DNA from: Candidatus Saccharimonadota bacterium
GTDB lineage: Bacteria > Patescibacteriota > Saccharimonadia > Saccharimonadales > Saccharimonadaceae
Length of the DNA: 64,000 nucleotides
Direction of reading: 5' to 3'
Assembly (NCBI GenBank): GCA_017432425.1
Contig: JAFRJE010000023.1
Location: 62,001 to 126,000, forward strand
Below the pieces are notes generated by a model. The model ran no database searches. It had not been told where the DNA came from and saw only the letters and a list, made by a program, of their open reading frames with translations. Shown here in pieces: positions 26,230 to 34,206 of this stretch. The position numbers and the translations under genes are program-made. Numbering within the stretch: the stretch's first letter is position 1; every line of letters begins with the position of its first letter.

Positions 26230-27165
26230 CTACACAACTAACCGAGAACTACGTTCTTTACGCTTCCTAAGTAGGATTATAGACCAGATTATAATGCTTG
26301 TCAATAGTAAAACCATAATCACAATCACGAAAATCGGCAAAATCAATATGATATGGGTTTCGGATTGGGAGGCGTCGAGCGCAGTAACTTCATAATTAAC
26401 GTTAAAAATCCCGAAAAGCGGAGCGTCGGTCCATTCCGTCGAGAACTTGCGTTGGGTTTCTGGGAGGACAGCAAATCCCTCCTCGTTCGTATAAAGGGTT
26501 TTACCGAAGATGCTTTTAACTAGGAGTTTATATTTTGCGGTAAAGTCGGTATTGCCGTTATTCTTAACGGTCGCGGAGGCGGAAATATTGCTGCTCGTAA
26601 ACATACCGGTCAGTTTATAGTCGACGATTTCCGCGGTTCCGTTAGTCTCGCCGGAGCCATGTCCGAGGAGATAAAGTCCGACGCGAGAAGCGGTTTCGAT
26701 ATTCATGCTTAATTCTTCGCTTCCGCTCGAATCGTCTTTAACGGTTTCCGCCATGATAATTCCGTATTGCCCGCCGTCGGGAATATCGTCAGGGACGGTA
26801 ACGCGATAAACAATAACTTGTTTTTCGCCAGGTTCAATTGAGAAGACTGGGTTCGCGACGAAACTGCCGGATTGGTCTTGGAAAGTTACCCAGCGAGTTA
26901 TTTGGTTATAAGCGGTTTCTTTCGAGAAATCGTTTGTATAGTCTTCGTCGGAAACGTTATAAGGAATGACGTAGAGTTTATAGGAATATTTTTCGGTTCC
27001 GGTATTTTCGATTGAGAAAGTATAGTTCTGGACGTCGCCGGCTTTAATTGAGAAACTGTTGACGACGGGAGAGATTTGCATGGCATTTCCCTCGGCGAAG
27101 GCGTTATCTTGGGCACCGAGGAGAGAAGTTAGGACTAGGGCAAGCAGGAGAAAAAGTTTCTTCAT
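26230..27165 (-). CDS. DUF916-like (WxL-interacting type) membrane protein c
   Basis: A 311-residue protein with a signal peptide (MKKLFLLLALVL to NAFAEG), an extracellular region and a C-terminal transmembrane helix followed by a basic tail. The region contains the blocks ITRWVTF, SIEPGEKQVIVYRVTVP and PDGGQYGIIM, the pattern of the DUF916/WxLIP peptidoglycan-binding domain, and a second beta domain before the helix. In Firmicutes such proteins hold WxL proteins at the cell wall. It lies ten bases after the second DUF916-like gene and 62 bases before the VPNTG gene. Family call is by motif pattern only. Confidence 0.8.
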   Translation of the reverse strand: MKKLFLLLALVLTSLLGAQDNAFAEGNAMQISPVVNSFSIKAGDVQNYTFSIENTGTEKYSYKLYVIPYNVSDEDYTNDFSKETAYNQITRWVTFQDQSGSFVANPVFSIEPGEKQVIVYRVTVPDDIPDGGQYGIIMAETVKDDSSGSEELSMNIETASRVGLYLLGHGSGETNGTAEIVDYKLTGMFTSSNISASATVKNNGNTDFTAKYKLLVKSIFGKTLYTNEEGFAVLPETQRKFSTEWTDAPLFGIFNVNYEVTALDASQSETHIILILPIFVIVIMVLLLTSIIIWSIILLRKRKERSSRLVV

Positions 27166-27175
27166 TAAAATTCCT

Positions 27176-28147
27176 TTAGATATTAAAGTTATTATTTCCT
27201 GGTTTCTCGAAACCGCGCGAGTTTGAGCGTTTTTTCGAGTTTTCGCGTTTCTTTATCATAATCCTCGCGACGAGAATAACGATAATCGAGACGAAGATAA
27301 TAATAAACCAAATCGGACAGATTACAACGATTCGATTAAAGATTTGAACGTCGTCGAGATATTCAACGCGCATCGTTAGGCGCATGACGCCGAGACGGAG
27401 GACGTTATCAAATTGCATTTCAACGGTTTTTTCGGTTTCAGGGAGGAGATAGGACTCTTTCGGGCTATCGGAATTAGTATAGAGTTTTGCGCCAGTAATT
27501 GCGTTTTCAATATCGACGGTAATCTTCGCGGCAGTATCGACGTTTCCGGTATTAGTCAATTTTACGCTCGATTTAATCGGCGGAGCGAGGAGAAAGCCGG
27601 ATGCTCTAACGTCAACGATTTCGCCGGTTTCGCGAGTCGTCCCAGAAAGGCGAGCGGAGATAACATAATTTATGCTAGCATCAACGCTAACGCTTTGTCT
27701 ATCTCCAGTTGCGTTTCTAGTTGTAACCGAAATCGCAGCGTATTGTCCTCCGCCAGGAGCGTCTTTTGGAACGGTAATCGTATAATAGATAATTGCTGCT
27801 TCTCCCGGTTCGAGAGTATATTTATCGGCTTCGGTTTCAATCCAGTTCGTGATTTGGGTATAGGAATTTTTAACGTTAAAAATAGGCTTATAGGTCTCTT
27901 TTTCTACCTGAAACGGAAGAACATCAATTTCAAAAGTTTTTTCTTCTTCGCTTTTATTGACTATCGTAAAGTTGTTTTTGTATACTGCGCCAGGGTCGAG
28001 CGACATCCTATCCTCGACTGGGGAGATTTGAAGTTTTGTCTCAACTTCTTCTGCCGCAAAAACTTTTCCATTAAGAAAAACTAAAGAAAATAAACTCAAA
28101 AACAATACTGAAAAAATATATTTTAGCCTTTTAGAACTTTTTGTCAT
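27176..28147 (-). CDS. DUF916-like (WxL-interacting type) membrane protein b
   Basis: A 323-residue paralogue of the proteins at 26230 and 28969. I chose the ATG at 28147 (MTKSSKRLKYIF) over the longer frame to 28198 because AAGGAGG stands just upstream and because the longer frame enters the terminator at 28189-28222. Signal peptide ends near VFAAEE. Blocks ITNWIETE, LEPGEAAIIYYTITVP and APGGGQYAAI repeat the family pattern, and a C-terminal helix with a very basic tail (KKRENSKKRSNSR) anchors it. It starts the transcript that continues through 26230 and 25166. Confidence 0.82.
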   Translation of the reverse strand: MTKSSKRLKYIFSVLFLSLFSLVFLNGKVFAAEEVETKLQISPVEDRMSLDPGAVYKNNFTIVNKSEEEKTFEIDVLPFQVEKETYKPIFNVKNSYTQITNWIETEADKYTLEPGEAAIIYYTITVPKDAPGGGQYAAISVTTRNATGDRQSVSVDASINYVISARLSGTTRETGEIVDVRASGFLLAPPIKSSVKLTNTGNVDTAAKITVDIENAITGAKLYTNSDSPKESYLLPETEKTVEMQFDNVLRLGVMRLTMRVEYLDDVQIFNRIVVICPIWFIIIFVSIIVILVARIMIKKRENSKKRSNSRGFEKPGNNNFNI

Positions 28148-28188
28148 GAACCTCCTTAAACTATTAAATATTATATAAAAGTTAAGAT

Positions 28189-28222
28189 AAAAAAACAACC
28201 GCTTTTTTGCGGTTGTTTTTTA
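28189..28222 (-). terminator. Terminator after WxL-like gene b
   Basis: A twelve-pair stem (28191-28202 with 28209-28220) around a six-base loop, with T-runs on both strands. It ends the transcript of 28236-28880 and splits the locus into two transcription units. Confidence 0.88.
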
Positions 28223-28235
28223 TTTCTTGACTATT

Positions 28236-28880
28236 TTAACCGTTGTAGGCGGTAGGTGTAGCCGTATAGGTAATCGTTGCTTTATAAGTATCAGCAACTT
28301 CATCCGTAGCGGTTACGATACCGAAGTTGACGTATTTGGTTTCGTCAAAGGAGGCAGAACGAGCCGCAGTGTCGGCTGCTCTTAAGGTGTCGCCATTTCC
28401 AGTAGGAATATCGTTATAATCCTTTCCGGAATAGTCGCCTAAGAGGGTCGCACTAGAGCCGCTCGCAGCGGTATCGGTAACACGATAGCCCCAACCATGT
28501 CCATTAGCCTGAACTGTTCCAGCAGTCGGAAGAGCGGTAGCGGTAGAACTAATTGAAGGGATTTGTTTACTGGTTGCTTCGCCTAGAAGATAGCTATGAT
28601 CGGCAGACATTGTTAAGACGTAGCCAGCACTATAGTTACCATCGGCTTTAATTCTATGTTCGAGTTCTTCGTTGGTCGTACCACGATCCATTGCAACTTT
28701 GTTAATCTCGGCGGTAGTAGAAGCAGCTTTAAAGCTTTCTACCGAAAAATTAAAGACCTCATTAACTTCAACTTGAACTTCTTCTTCGCCGGTTACCGCG
28801 TGAGATGCTAACGGGAGAAGAGCAATTCCTAACCCAGCAGCAACGCCAAGCGTAGCAATAATTTTAGAACTTTTAACCAT
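28236..28880 (-). CDS. WxL-like secreted surface protein b
   Basis: A 214-residue protein with a signal peptide (MVKSSKIIATLG to LASHAVT). The mature part is Ala/Thr/Ser/Asp-rich and beta-like, with Trp in GHGWGYRV and a C-terminal block DEVADTYKATITYTATP that recalls the end of WxL domains (a Gly/Ala-D-T-Y turn followed by a last strand). A canonical WxL pair is not obvious, so I call it WxL-like. No membrane anchor: it would need a partner, and DUF916-like genes stand on both sides. It has its own promoter (28945-28972), an AAAAAGGAAAA ribosome site and a strong terminator, which suggests high expression. Confidence 0.72.
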   Translation of the reverse strand: MVKSSKIIATLGVAAGLGIALLPLASHAVTGEEEVQVEVNEVFNFSVESFKAASTTAEINKVAMDRGTTNEELEHRIKADGNYSAGYVLTMSADHSYLLGEATSKQIPSISSTATALPTAGTVQANGHGWGYRVTDTAASGSSATLLGDYSGKDYNDIPTGNGDTLRAADTAARSASFDETKYVNFGIVTATDEVADTYKATITYTATPTAYNG

Positions 28881-28944
28881 CGTTTTTCCTTTTTATTTGT
28901 GTGTTAAAATTTTATATTTTTATTTATGACCTTTTGTATTTCTT

Positions 28945-28972
28945 ATTATACGCTTAAGGTTTTTAAAGTCAA
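28945..28972 (-). promoter_or_regulatory. Promoter of WxL-like gene b
   Basis: TTGACT (28967-28972), 16 bases and TATAAT (28945-28950). The leader is about 58 bases and begins with AGAAATACAAAAGGTCA, almost the same as in the leader of the gene at 1-274. The -35 box overlaps the stop of the upstream gene. Confidence 0.75.
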
Positions 28973-29817
28973 TAGTTTTTTATTATATTTTTTCGTTCCC
29001 TTACCCGCATGATAAACCAGAAGATTAAAGAGAAGACAAAGAGAAGACAAAGAAAGAGAAACCAACCCGGACAAGCAACGACGATTCTTTCTCGAGAACT
29101 ATAAGAATCGGCGGCGGAGATTTCTTGGACAACGCGGAAAACGCCGAGGCGCGGAGTTTCGTCCCAGGTTTTTTTCGAGAAAAGGACAGTCTCCGGGAGG
29201 AGAGTATTCTCGACGGGCGTTTCTTCGTTGGAATAGATTTCTTGGTTTGAGAAAAGCGGATAGACTCTTAAAATATATTCCGCTGGGGTATGGATATTGC
29301 CTTTATTCTCGACAAGCGAAGAAACTTCAACGGGGTGGTCGAGATTGAAAATATTGATATTATTTTCTAGAATTTCTATTTCTTCGACGGTCTCTCCGGC
29401 GACCGAAGCGTAAAGAATGGAGGCGACTCGGCTTTTTGTCGAAAGACTAAGGGTCTTTTCTTTAGACTCGTCGTTTTTTACTTCAACGAGGAAACTGAGA
29501 TATTGACCGCCGGCAGGGGCGGTTTCTGGGACGACGATTTGATAAGAAATCGTCTTTCGTTCGTTTTCCATAAGCTCCCCGCTCGGAGTATCGACGGTCG
29601 TCCAATCGACGATTTGGTTATAGTCATCGCGGTCGTAAAAGTTCGCATCGTAGGTTTCGTCGTCAACGCTATATGGGGAGATTTTAACGGCAAAAGAAAC
29701 GGATTTGGTTTTGCTTAAATTTAGAATATCAAACTCTCCGGAATAAACTTCTCCCGGAGAAAGCTCGATTTTTTCGATTCCTTTCGAGACGCCAATCGAA
29801 ACTACTTCATCGTCCAT
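28969..29817 (-). CDS. DUF916-like membrane protein a, without a signal peptide
   Basis: A 282-residue paralogue with IVDWTTV, YQIVVPETAPAGGQYLSF and a C-terminal transmembrane helix (GWFLFLCLLFVFSLIFWFI) with a basic tail. Unlike its paralogues it begins at once with mature-domain sequence (MDDEVVSIGVSKGIEKIELSPGE). Upstream in frame there is a TAA and only 23 bases separate it from the gene at 29841, so a signal peptide cannot be hidden. TATAAT lies seven bases before the ATG, suggesting leaderless expression. It is either exported by its C-terminal helix acting as a reverse anchor or has lost its signal. Confidence 0.78.
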   Translation of the reverse strand: MDDEVVSIGVSKGIEKIELSPGEVYSGEFDILNLSKTKSVSFAVKISPYSVDDETYDANFYDRDDYNQIVDWTTVDTPSGELMENERKTISYQIVVPETAPAGGQYLSFLVEVKNDESKEKTLSLSTKSRVASILYASVAGETVEEIEILENNINIFNLDHPVEVSSLVENKGNIHTPAEYILRVYPLFSNQEIYSNEETPVENTLLPETVLFSKKTWDETPRLGVFRVVQEISAADSYSSRERIVVACPGWFLFLCLLFVFSLIFWFIMRVRERKNIIKNY

Positions 29818-29840
29818 TATATATATTATATATTATATTT

Positions 29841-30608
29841 TTACGAAGCGGCGTTAAGCGAGAGGGTATAGGTTATTGTCCCGGTATAAGTATCGGCAGG
29901 GGTCGCTCCACCAGTCGAGACGCCATAGGTTACGGTAAATTCTTGGTCGCCAATATAGGTATTGGCGACGGAGTTGATGGTCTGGAAAGTGTTACCAGAG
30001 ACGACAGTTGCGCCGCCAACGACCTCGCCATCATCAATACTTCCGGGAGGAACTAGATTCAAGACATTATAACCAGGAGCGTAAGTCGGGGGAGTCGTGC
30101 TATAAGAGTTTCCGTTGATTGTAACGGATTTCGCGCTGCCAGCGACACGCATCTGCCAGTTTGACTCGGAGGAGGAGAGGGTCCCGGATTTTGAGTAGAT
30201 TTTCGCAGGGTTCGTCGAGGGGTTAGTCGGCTCCATAGTTGCGTAGTCGACTCCGCCGATTTGAGCCTTATTATTAGAGGCGGCGTTCACTTTCCAACCA
30301 TAAGTCGAGCAACTGTTACTTCCGCTACCGATATAATTACATGTTACGCGAAAAGTCGAAGTTCCGAAGCTAGACTTTGTACTGCCAGCGTCGAGAGTTG
30401 CACTATAAGTTCCGTTTGAATAAGTAACGTCATTGTCGCCGGCTACGCCGCTAACGAGAGCGAGAGCGAGGACGTTGTTGACGTCGAGAGTAACGGCATT
30501 AGTATGGCTAACGACGGAAGTCGAAGCAAACGAGCTAGACGGAAGGACGGCAGCGCTTAGTCCAACCAGACTTCCTAAAATCGCAACTAATTTAGTCGAT
30601 ATTCTCAT
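29841..30608 (-). CDS. WxL-like secreted surface protein a
   Basis: A 255-residue protein with a signal peptide (MRISTKLVAILG to SSFASTS). The mature part is rich in Ser, Thr, Gly and Asn, contains TYGWKVNA and NWQMRV, and ends TPADTYTGTITYTLSLNAAS, which is the closest in this window to a WxL C-terminus. Two Cys (TCNYIGSGSNSCST) could form a disulfide. It has its own promoter with a 31-base leader and AAAGG site, and is followed 23 bases on by the signal-less DUF916-like gene. Role: probably a major surface protein held by the DUF916-like partners. Confidence 0.75.
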   Translation of the reverse strand: MRISTKLVAILGSLVGLSAAVLPSSSFASTSVVSHTNAVTLDVNNVLALALVSGVAGDNDVTYSNGTYSATLDAGSTKSSFGTSTFRVTCNYIGSGSNSCSTYGWKVNAASNNKAQIGGVDYATMEPTNPSTNPAKIYSKSGTLSSSESNWQMRVAGSAKSVTINGNSYSTTPPTYAPGYNVLNLVPPGSIDDGEVVGGATVVSGNTFQTINSVANTYIGDQEFTVTYGVSTGGATPADTYTGTITYTLSLNAAS

Positions 30609-30645
30609 CTATTATCCCAATTAACCTTTTATTTGGCTTATATTT

Positions 30646-30674
30646 ATTTTACATGAGCGGTTTTCCCGCGTCAA
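30646..30674 (-). promoter_or_regulatory. Promoter of WxL-like gene a
   Basis: TTGACG (30669-30674), 17 bases and TAAAAT (30646-30651). The stretch just before the -10 (CGCTCATG) is nearly the same as at the promoter of the paralogue at 1-274 (CGCTAATG). Confidence 0.75.
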
Positions 30675-30750
30675 GACATTTATTTTTCAGAAAATATATT
30701 ATAATAAAAATAGTCCCGATTAGGACATATTTTTCTTTTTTGTCAATAGT

Positions 30751-30840
30751 TGGTGCGCCCGACTAGATTTGAACTAGCACAGCTTAAAAATCGCCACTAC
30801 CACCTCAAGGTAGCGTGTCTACCAATTCCACCACGGGCGC
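30751..30840 (-). tRNA. tRNA-Leu (GAG)
   Basis: On the minus strand a class II tRNA with acceptor GCGCCCG/CGGGCGC, a five-pair anticodon stem CTACC/GGTAG around TTGAGGT (anticodon GAG), a long variable arm, a TTCAAAT T-loop and an encoded CCA (30751-30753). A TATAAT box at 30872-30877 lies upstream. Confidence 0.95.
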
Positions 30841-30893
30841 GTAACGTTCAGCGGAAAAACCGCGTATATATATTATATCATACTTTTAAAAGT

Positions 30894-32627
30894 TTAGGGA
30901 GTCCGATTTTTTGTAGTTTTTTCGACGGACCAGTATTTGATGTCGCTAAAGCGGTCGACTGGGGAGACGAGGGTATTATCTTCGGAAAAAGTTTTCGCGG
31001 TTTTGTCGAAATAATAACTCATATTAACCTGATAGAGACCGATCGAGGGAACGTCTTCAATCCAATGTTTCAGGAACGAGAGATATTTCGCGTTTTGGAG
31101 CTCTGGATCGACAGTTTCGCGGGTCGCGAGAATCAGATCGTCAACAAGAGCGTTATTATAGTTCGACAGGTTAAGTCCGCTCTGAGTCGCCTGGGAAGAA
31201 TGATAATAGGCGAGGATATCTGGTTCGGCGCCAAGTTCAACTTCGTATAATAGGAGGTCATAACTGCGCGGAGCGATAATGTTGACGATAAAATCTTGCC
31301 CCGGTTCATAAACGGTTACATTAACCTTGAAACCGAGTTCCTCGAGCTGCGCCTTTAAATCTTCAACGAGAACTGGAAAATAGCCGGTCGAAACGGTCGC
31401 GAGGTTAAGACTCTTTCCGACGCCGTCGGCATTTTTAACCATTTCTTTTGCCTCGTCGAGATTATGCTCAGGGAGAGCAGGCCACTCCGCAAGCTCGATT
31501 TGTTTCTTTAGAATCGGGTATTTTAGCTCGGGCTCGTCGCCGACAAGGCTTCTTAGCTCGTCGACGTTAATTCCCTTTTGGATTGCTTTTCTTAAATCTT
31601 TATTCGAGAGAACCGCGCTACGGGTATTTAGGAAAAGATAGGCGCCGGAGTTTATCGTCGTCTGTTTCTCGTAAATTGTTTTTGAGGAAACTTCTTCGGA
31701 GTCGGTCGGGAGAAGTTCGGCGGTCGCGGTAATCGTTCCGGATTTTAGGGCGGTTTTGATGTCGTTGGTCGAAACGTAGGCGTGGACAACAAAACTATTG
31801 ACGTTCGGTCTTCCTTTATAATAGTTTTCGTTATTGGTTAAATAGACGACCGCTTCGCCGTCGGTTCCGATATTTTGGGTTGCGTTAAAGCTGAACGGCC
31901 CAGAACCGACAGGATTCGTACTAAAGTTTGACTCAAGTAGCCGCCCAGGCTCAACCGACTCTAAAATATGTTTCGGGAGAATCGGGAAGCCGAGGGCGGA
32001 CGCGAAATCAGCATAACTCGACTTTAAAGAGAAAATTAGGTTTTTATTATTGTCCTCGGAAACGCTAACGCCGGAAAGGTTAGAGGAGTAACCGGAGGTG
32101 ACGGCGCTGTTTTTTATTAAATTAACCGTAAAAATTATGTCTTCGTTCGTTAAGGGTTCGCCGTCTGACCATTTTAAATTCTCACGGAGTTTTACGGTCC
32201 AAGTTTTTCCAGAAGCGTCGGAGCTAACAGACTCGGCAAGGGCGTTACCAGTCGCGCCGGAGGAGTCAGGCGCAGTTAAGGAAGAAAAGAGAAGACGAGA
32301 GAGAGTTTTTTCGGTTTCGGTCGAAGCAAAAAGCGGGTTTAGGGAGTTGATTTTTCCGAGCGTCGCTTCGGTATAAGTTCCGCCGGAGGTATAAGCGGAG
32401 GTCGAGAAAGATTCGGAATACCAGAAAACTTGGGTTAGGGCGAGCATTAGAAGCGCAAAAACAAGCAGTCCCCATTCCAAAACAAATAGACGAACGTCGC
32501 CAACGTGAGAAAGGCGAGAAAAAAAGTTTTCTTTAATATGGCGTTCGGAAACAAGGCTCGCTTTTCTTGAGAAACGAGAAAGGCGAGTTGATAACTTTTG
32601 CCCACGCTTTTTTTTGAAAATACTCAT
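30894..32627 (-). CDS. Membrane-tethered oligopeptide ABC transporter substrate-binding protein (SBP family 5)
   Basis: A 577-residue protein. A basic cytoplasmic N-terminus (about 1-45) and one transmembrane helix (47-70) replace the usual lipoprotein signal. The rest is an SBP_bac_5 fold: LNSLNPLFAS-like opening, WTVKLRENLKWSDGEPLTNEDI, PVGSGPF and KNADGVG-type regions. It should bind peptides outside the cell. No permease or ATPase gene is beside it, so its transporter lies elsewhere or is shared. It starts one base after secG on the same strand. Peptide scavenging would fit a host-dependent cell. Confidence 0.88.
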   Translation of the reverse strand: MSIFKKKRGQKLSTRLSRFSRKASLVSERHIKENFFSRLSHVGDVRLFVLEWGLLVFALLMLALTQVFWYSESFSTSAYTSGGTYTEATLGKINSLNPLFASTETEKTLSRLLFSSLTAPDSSGATGNALAESVSSDASGKTWTVKLRENLKWSDGEPLTNEDIIFTVNLIKNSAVTSGYSSNLSGVSVSEDNNKNLIFSLKSSYADFASALGFPILPKHILESVEPGRLLESNFSTNPVGSGPFSFNATQNIGTDGEAVVYLTNNENYYKGRPNVNSFVVHAYVSTNDIKTALKSGTITATAELLPTDSEEVSSKTIYEKQTTINSGAYLFLNTRSAVLSNKDLRKAIQKGINVDELRSLVGDEPELKYPILKKQIELAEWPALPEHNLDEAKEMVKNADGVGKSLNLATVSTGYFPVLVEDLKAQLEELGFKVNVTVYEPGQDFIVNIIAPRSYDLLLYEVELGAEPDILAYYHSSQATQSGLNLSNYNNALVDDLILATRETVDPELQNAKYLSFLKHWIEDVPSIGLYQVNMSYYFDKTAKTFSEDNTLVSPVDRFSDIKYWSVEKTTKNRTP

Positions 32628-32628
32628 A

Positions 32629-32856
32629 TTAAGACGGGATTAGTAAAATTCCAAAAATCGACAAAATAAAAATAACGATAAAGACAATCGTCGCGTTAAA
32701 GAGAGATTTATCAAGTCCGCGGCGAGTCGTATAGAGTTCGCCCGAACCGCCAAGCCCAGCACCGAGAGAAGCGCCACGTTGTTGGAGCAAAATCAGGAGA
32801 ATCGTCAAAACTCCAGAAACTAAAACTAATGTTTGAAAAATTGATCCTAAATTCAT
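32629..32856 (-). CDS. secG: Preprotein translocase subunit SecG
   Basis: A 75-residue protein with two hydrophobic helices and the SecG linker LLQQRGASLGAGLGGSGE between them. It assists SecYE in export, which the many signal-peptide proteins of this window need. It lies 43 bases before uvrC's end and one base before the substrate-binding protein gene. Confidence 0.93.
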   Translation of the reverse strand: MNLGSIFQTLVLVSGVLTILLILLQQRGASLGAGLGGSGELYTTRRGLDKSLFNATIVFIVIFILSIFGILLIPS

Positions 32857-32899
32857 GATTAGTATAATTATATATTCTAGGGGGATTTTTTACAAGTAG

Positions 32900-34171
32900 T
32901 TAGTTCAAAAGGGACTTACGTTTCAGGAGAGTATGGTAGGTAATCGCGAAACGATGGGACTCTTCGTCGATCCGGGCGATTAGGCGAGCGACGTGGGAAT
33001 CTTGGGCGAGGGGGAGGAGCCGATATTTCTCTCCGCTAGGAAGCACAATTTTAACTTCGGCGGATTTGGAATGGTCGCCGGATTTATCACGACCGATTAC
33101 GGGGATTTTTAGCTCGGCTTCGGCTAGAACCGCTTCGACCGCGGAAACTTGGGGGATTCCGCCGTCGAGAATAATTAAATCGGGAAAAGTCCAATCTTTA
33201 TGTTTTAAACGACGCGAAATGATTTCTTTTAAACTCTCCGTATCGTTATTTTGTTGTTTTTTTAACTTAAACTTGCGGTATTCGGAGCGATCGGAAACGC
33301 CGTTCGTAAAAACAACCATTGAAGCAACAGCGTTAGTGCCGGACTGATGAGAAATATCATAGCCCTCGATTCGCCTCGGGGGAGTTTCTAGATTAAGGAG
33401 TTTTTTCAGTTCGTTAAGCGCGCGGTCGGAAGAAATGTCGAGAAATTCTTTGTCCGAGAAAACAATTTTCTTTTTTAAGCCGAGAAGACCGAAGTATTCG
33501 TTTCGGAGCTTCGCGGCAGCTTCAAAGTTCGCCTGAGCGGACTCATATTCCATTTCTTTTTTTAGCTCAGAAATTAACTTTTTGCGGTCGCCCTCAAGGT
33601 AGCGAATTAACTTTCGGAGATTATCTTTATATTCTTTCGGAGAGGTTCGATTAACTTCGATCCCTGGCGTCAAACCTAAGTCGGTATTTAGGGTTTTCTT
33701 TCCGTCGTATGGTTTATCATAATAAGGAAAAACTTTGCGCAAAATACGGAGCGCGCGGGTAATTGTTGTTTTTGAGTAGAACGGTCCGACGTAGCGAGCT
33801 TTGTCGCCGAGCGGCTGGCGCGTAATCGAGACGTGGGGGATTTCTGAATTTAAATCGACGCGAACATAGGAAACGTTTTTGTCGTCGCGAAGCAGAATAT
33901 TCCACTTCGGGCGGTAGCGTTTTATCATTTCGCTCTCGAGAAAAAGTGCGTCCATTTCTGTATCGACAATAATCCAATCCGTATCAAAAATTTCTGCCTT
34001 TAGGGCTTCGGTTTTTGGATCTTTTAAATCGTGGTGGAAGTATTGGCGAACGCGATTTTTTAAGACGGCGGCTTTTCCAACATAAATAATCTCGCCGTCT
34101 TTGTTTTTATGGAAATAAACTCCGGGGGAAGACGGCAAGGTTTTTAGTTTCGCCTTTAGACTATCGTTCAT
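32900..34171 (-). CDS. uvrC: Excinuclease ABC subunit C, short form without the HhH domain
   Basis: A 423-residue UvrC. The GIY-YIG nuclease (PGVYFHKN, EIIYVGKA), the central UVR-like segment (about 200-235) and the RNase H-like nuclease (GYDISHQSG, LIILDGG, ESHRFAI) are present. The usual protein is about 600 residues and ends in a double helix-hairpin-helix; here it stops about 10 residues after ESHRFAITYH. The stop is not followed by a remnant in frame, since the secG region begins within 45 bases. It makes both incisions in nucleotide excision repair with UvrB. TATAAT lies six bases before the ATG. Confidence 0.93.
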   Translation of the reverse strand: MNDSLKAKLKTLPSSPGVYFHKNKDGEIIYVGKAAVLKNRVRQYFHHDLKDPKTEALKAEIFDTDWIIVDTEMDALFLESEMIKRYRPKWNILLRDDKNVSYVRVDLNSEIPHVSITRQPLGDKARYVGPFYSKTTITRALRILRKVFPYYDKPYDGKKTLNTDLGLTPGIEVNRTSPKEYKDNLRKLIRYLEGDRKKLISELKKEMEYESAQANFEAAAKLRNEYFGLLGLKKKIVFSDKEFLDISSDRALNELKKLLNLETPPRRIEGYDISHQSGTNAVASMVVFTNGVSDRSEYRKFKLKKQQNNDTESLKEIISRRLKHKDWTFPDLIILDGGIPQVSAVEAVLAEAELKIPVIGRDKSGDHSKSAEVKIVLPSGEKYRLLPLAQDSHVARLIARIDEESHRFAITYHTLLKRKSLLN

Positions 34172-34177
34172 GACGAT

Positions 34178-34183
34178 ATTATA
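34178..34183 (-). promoter_or_regulatory. -10 box of uvrC, leaderless spacing
   Basis: TATAAT on the minus strand, six bases before the uvrC ATG and without a ribosome site between, so the mRNA should begin at the start codon. Confidence 0.7.
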
Positions 34184-34206
34184 ACATTTTTATTTTCAAT
34201 AGCGAA

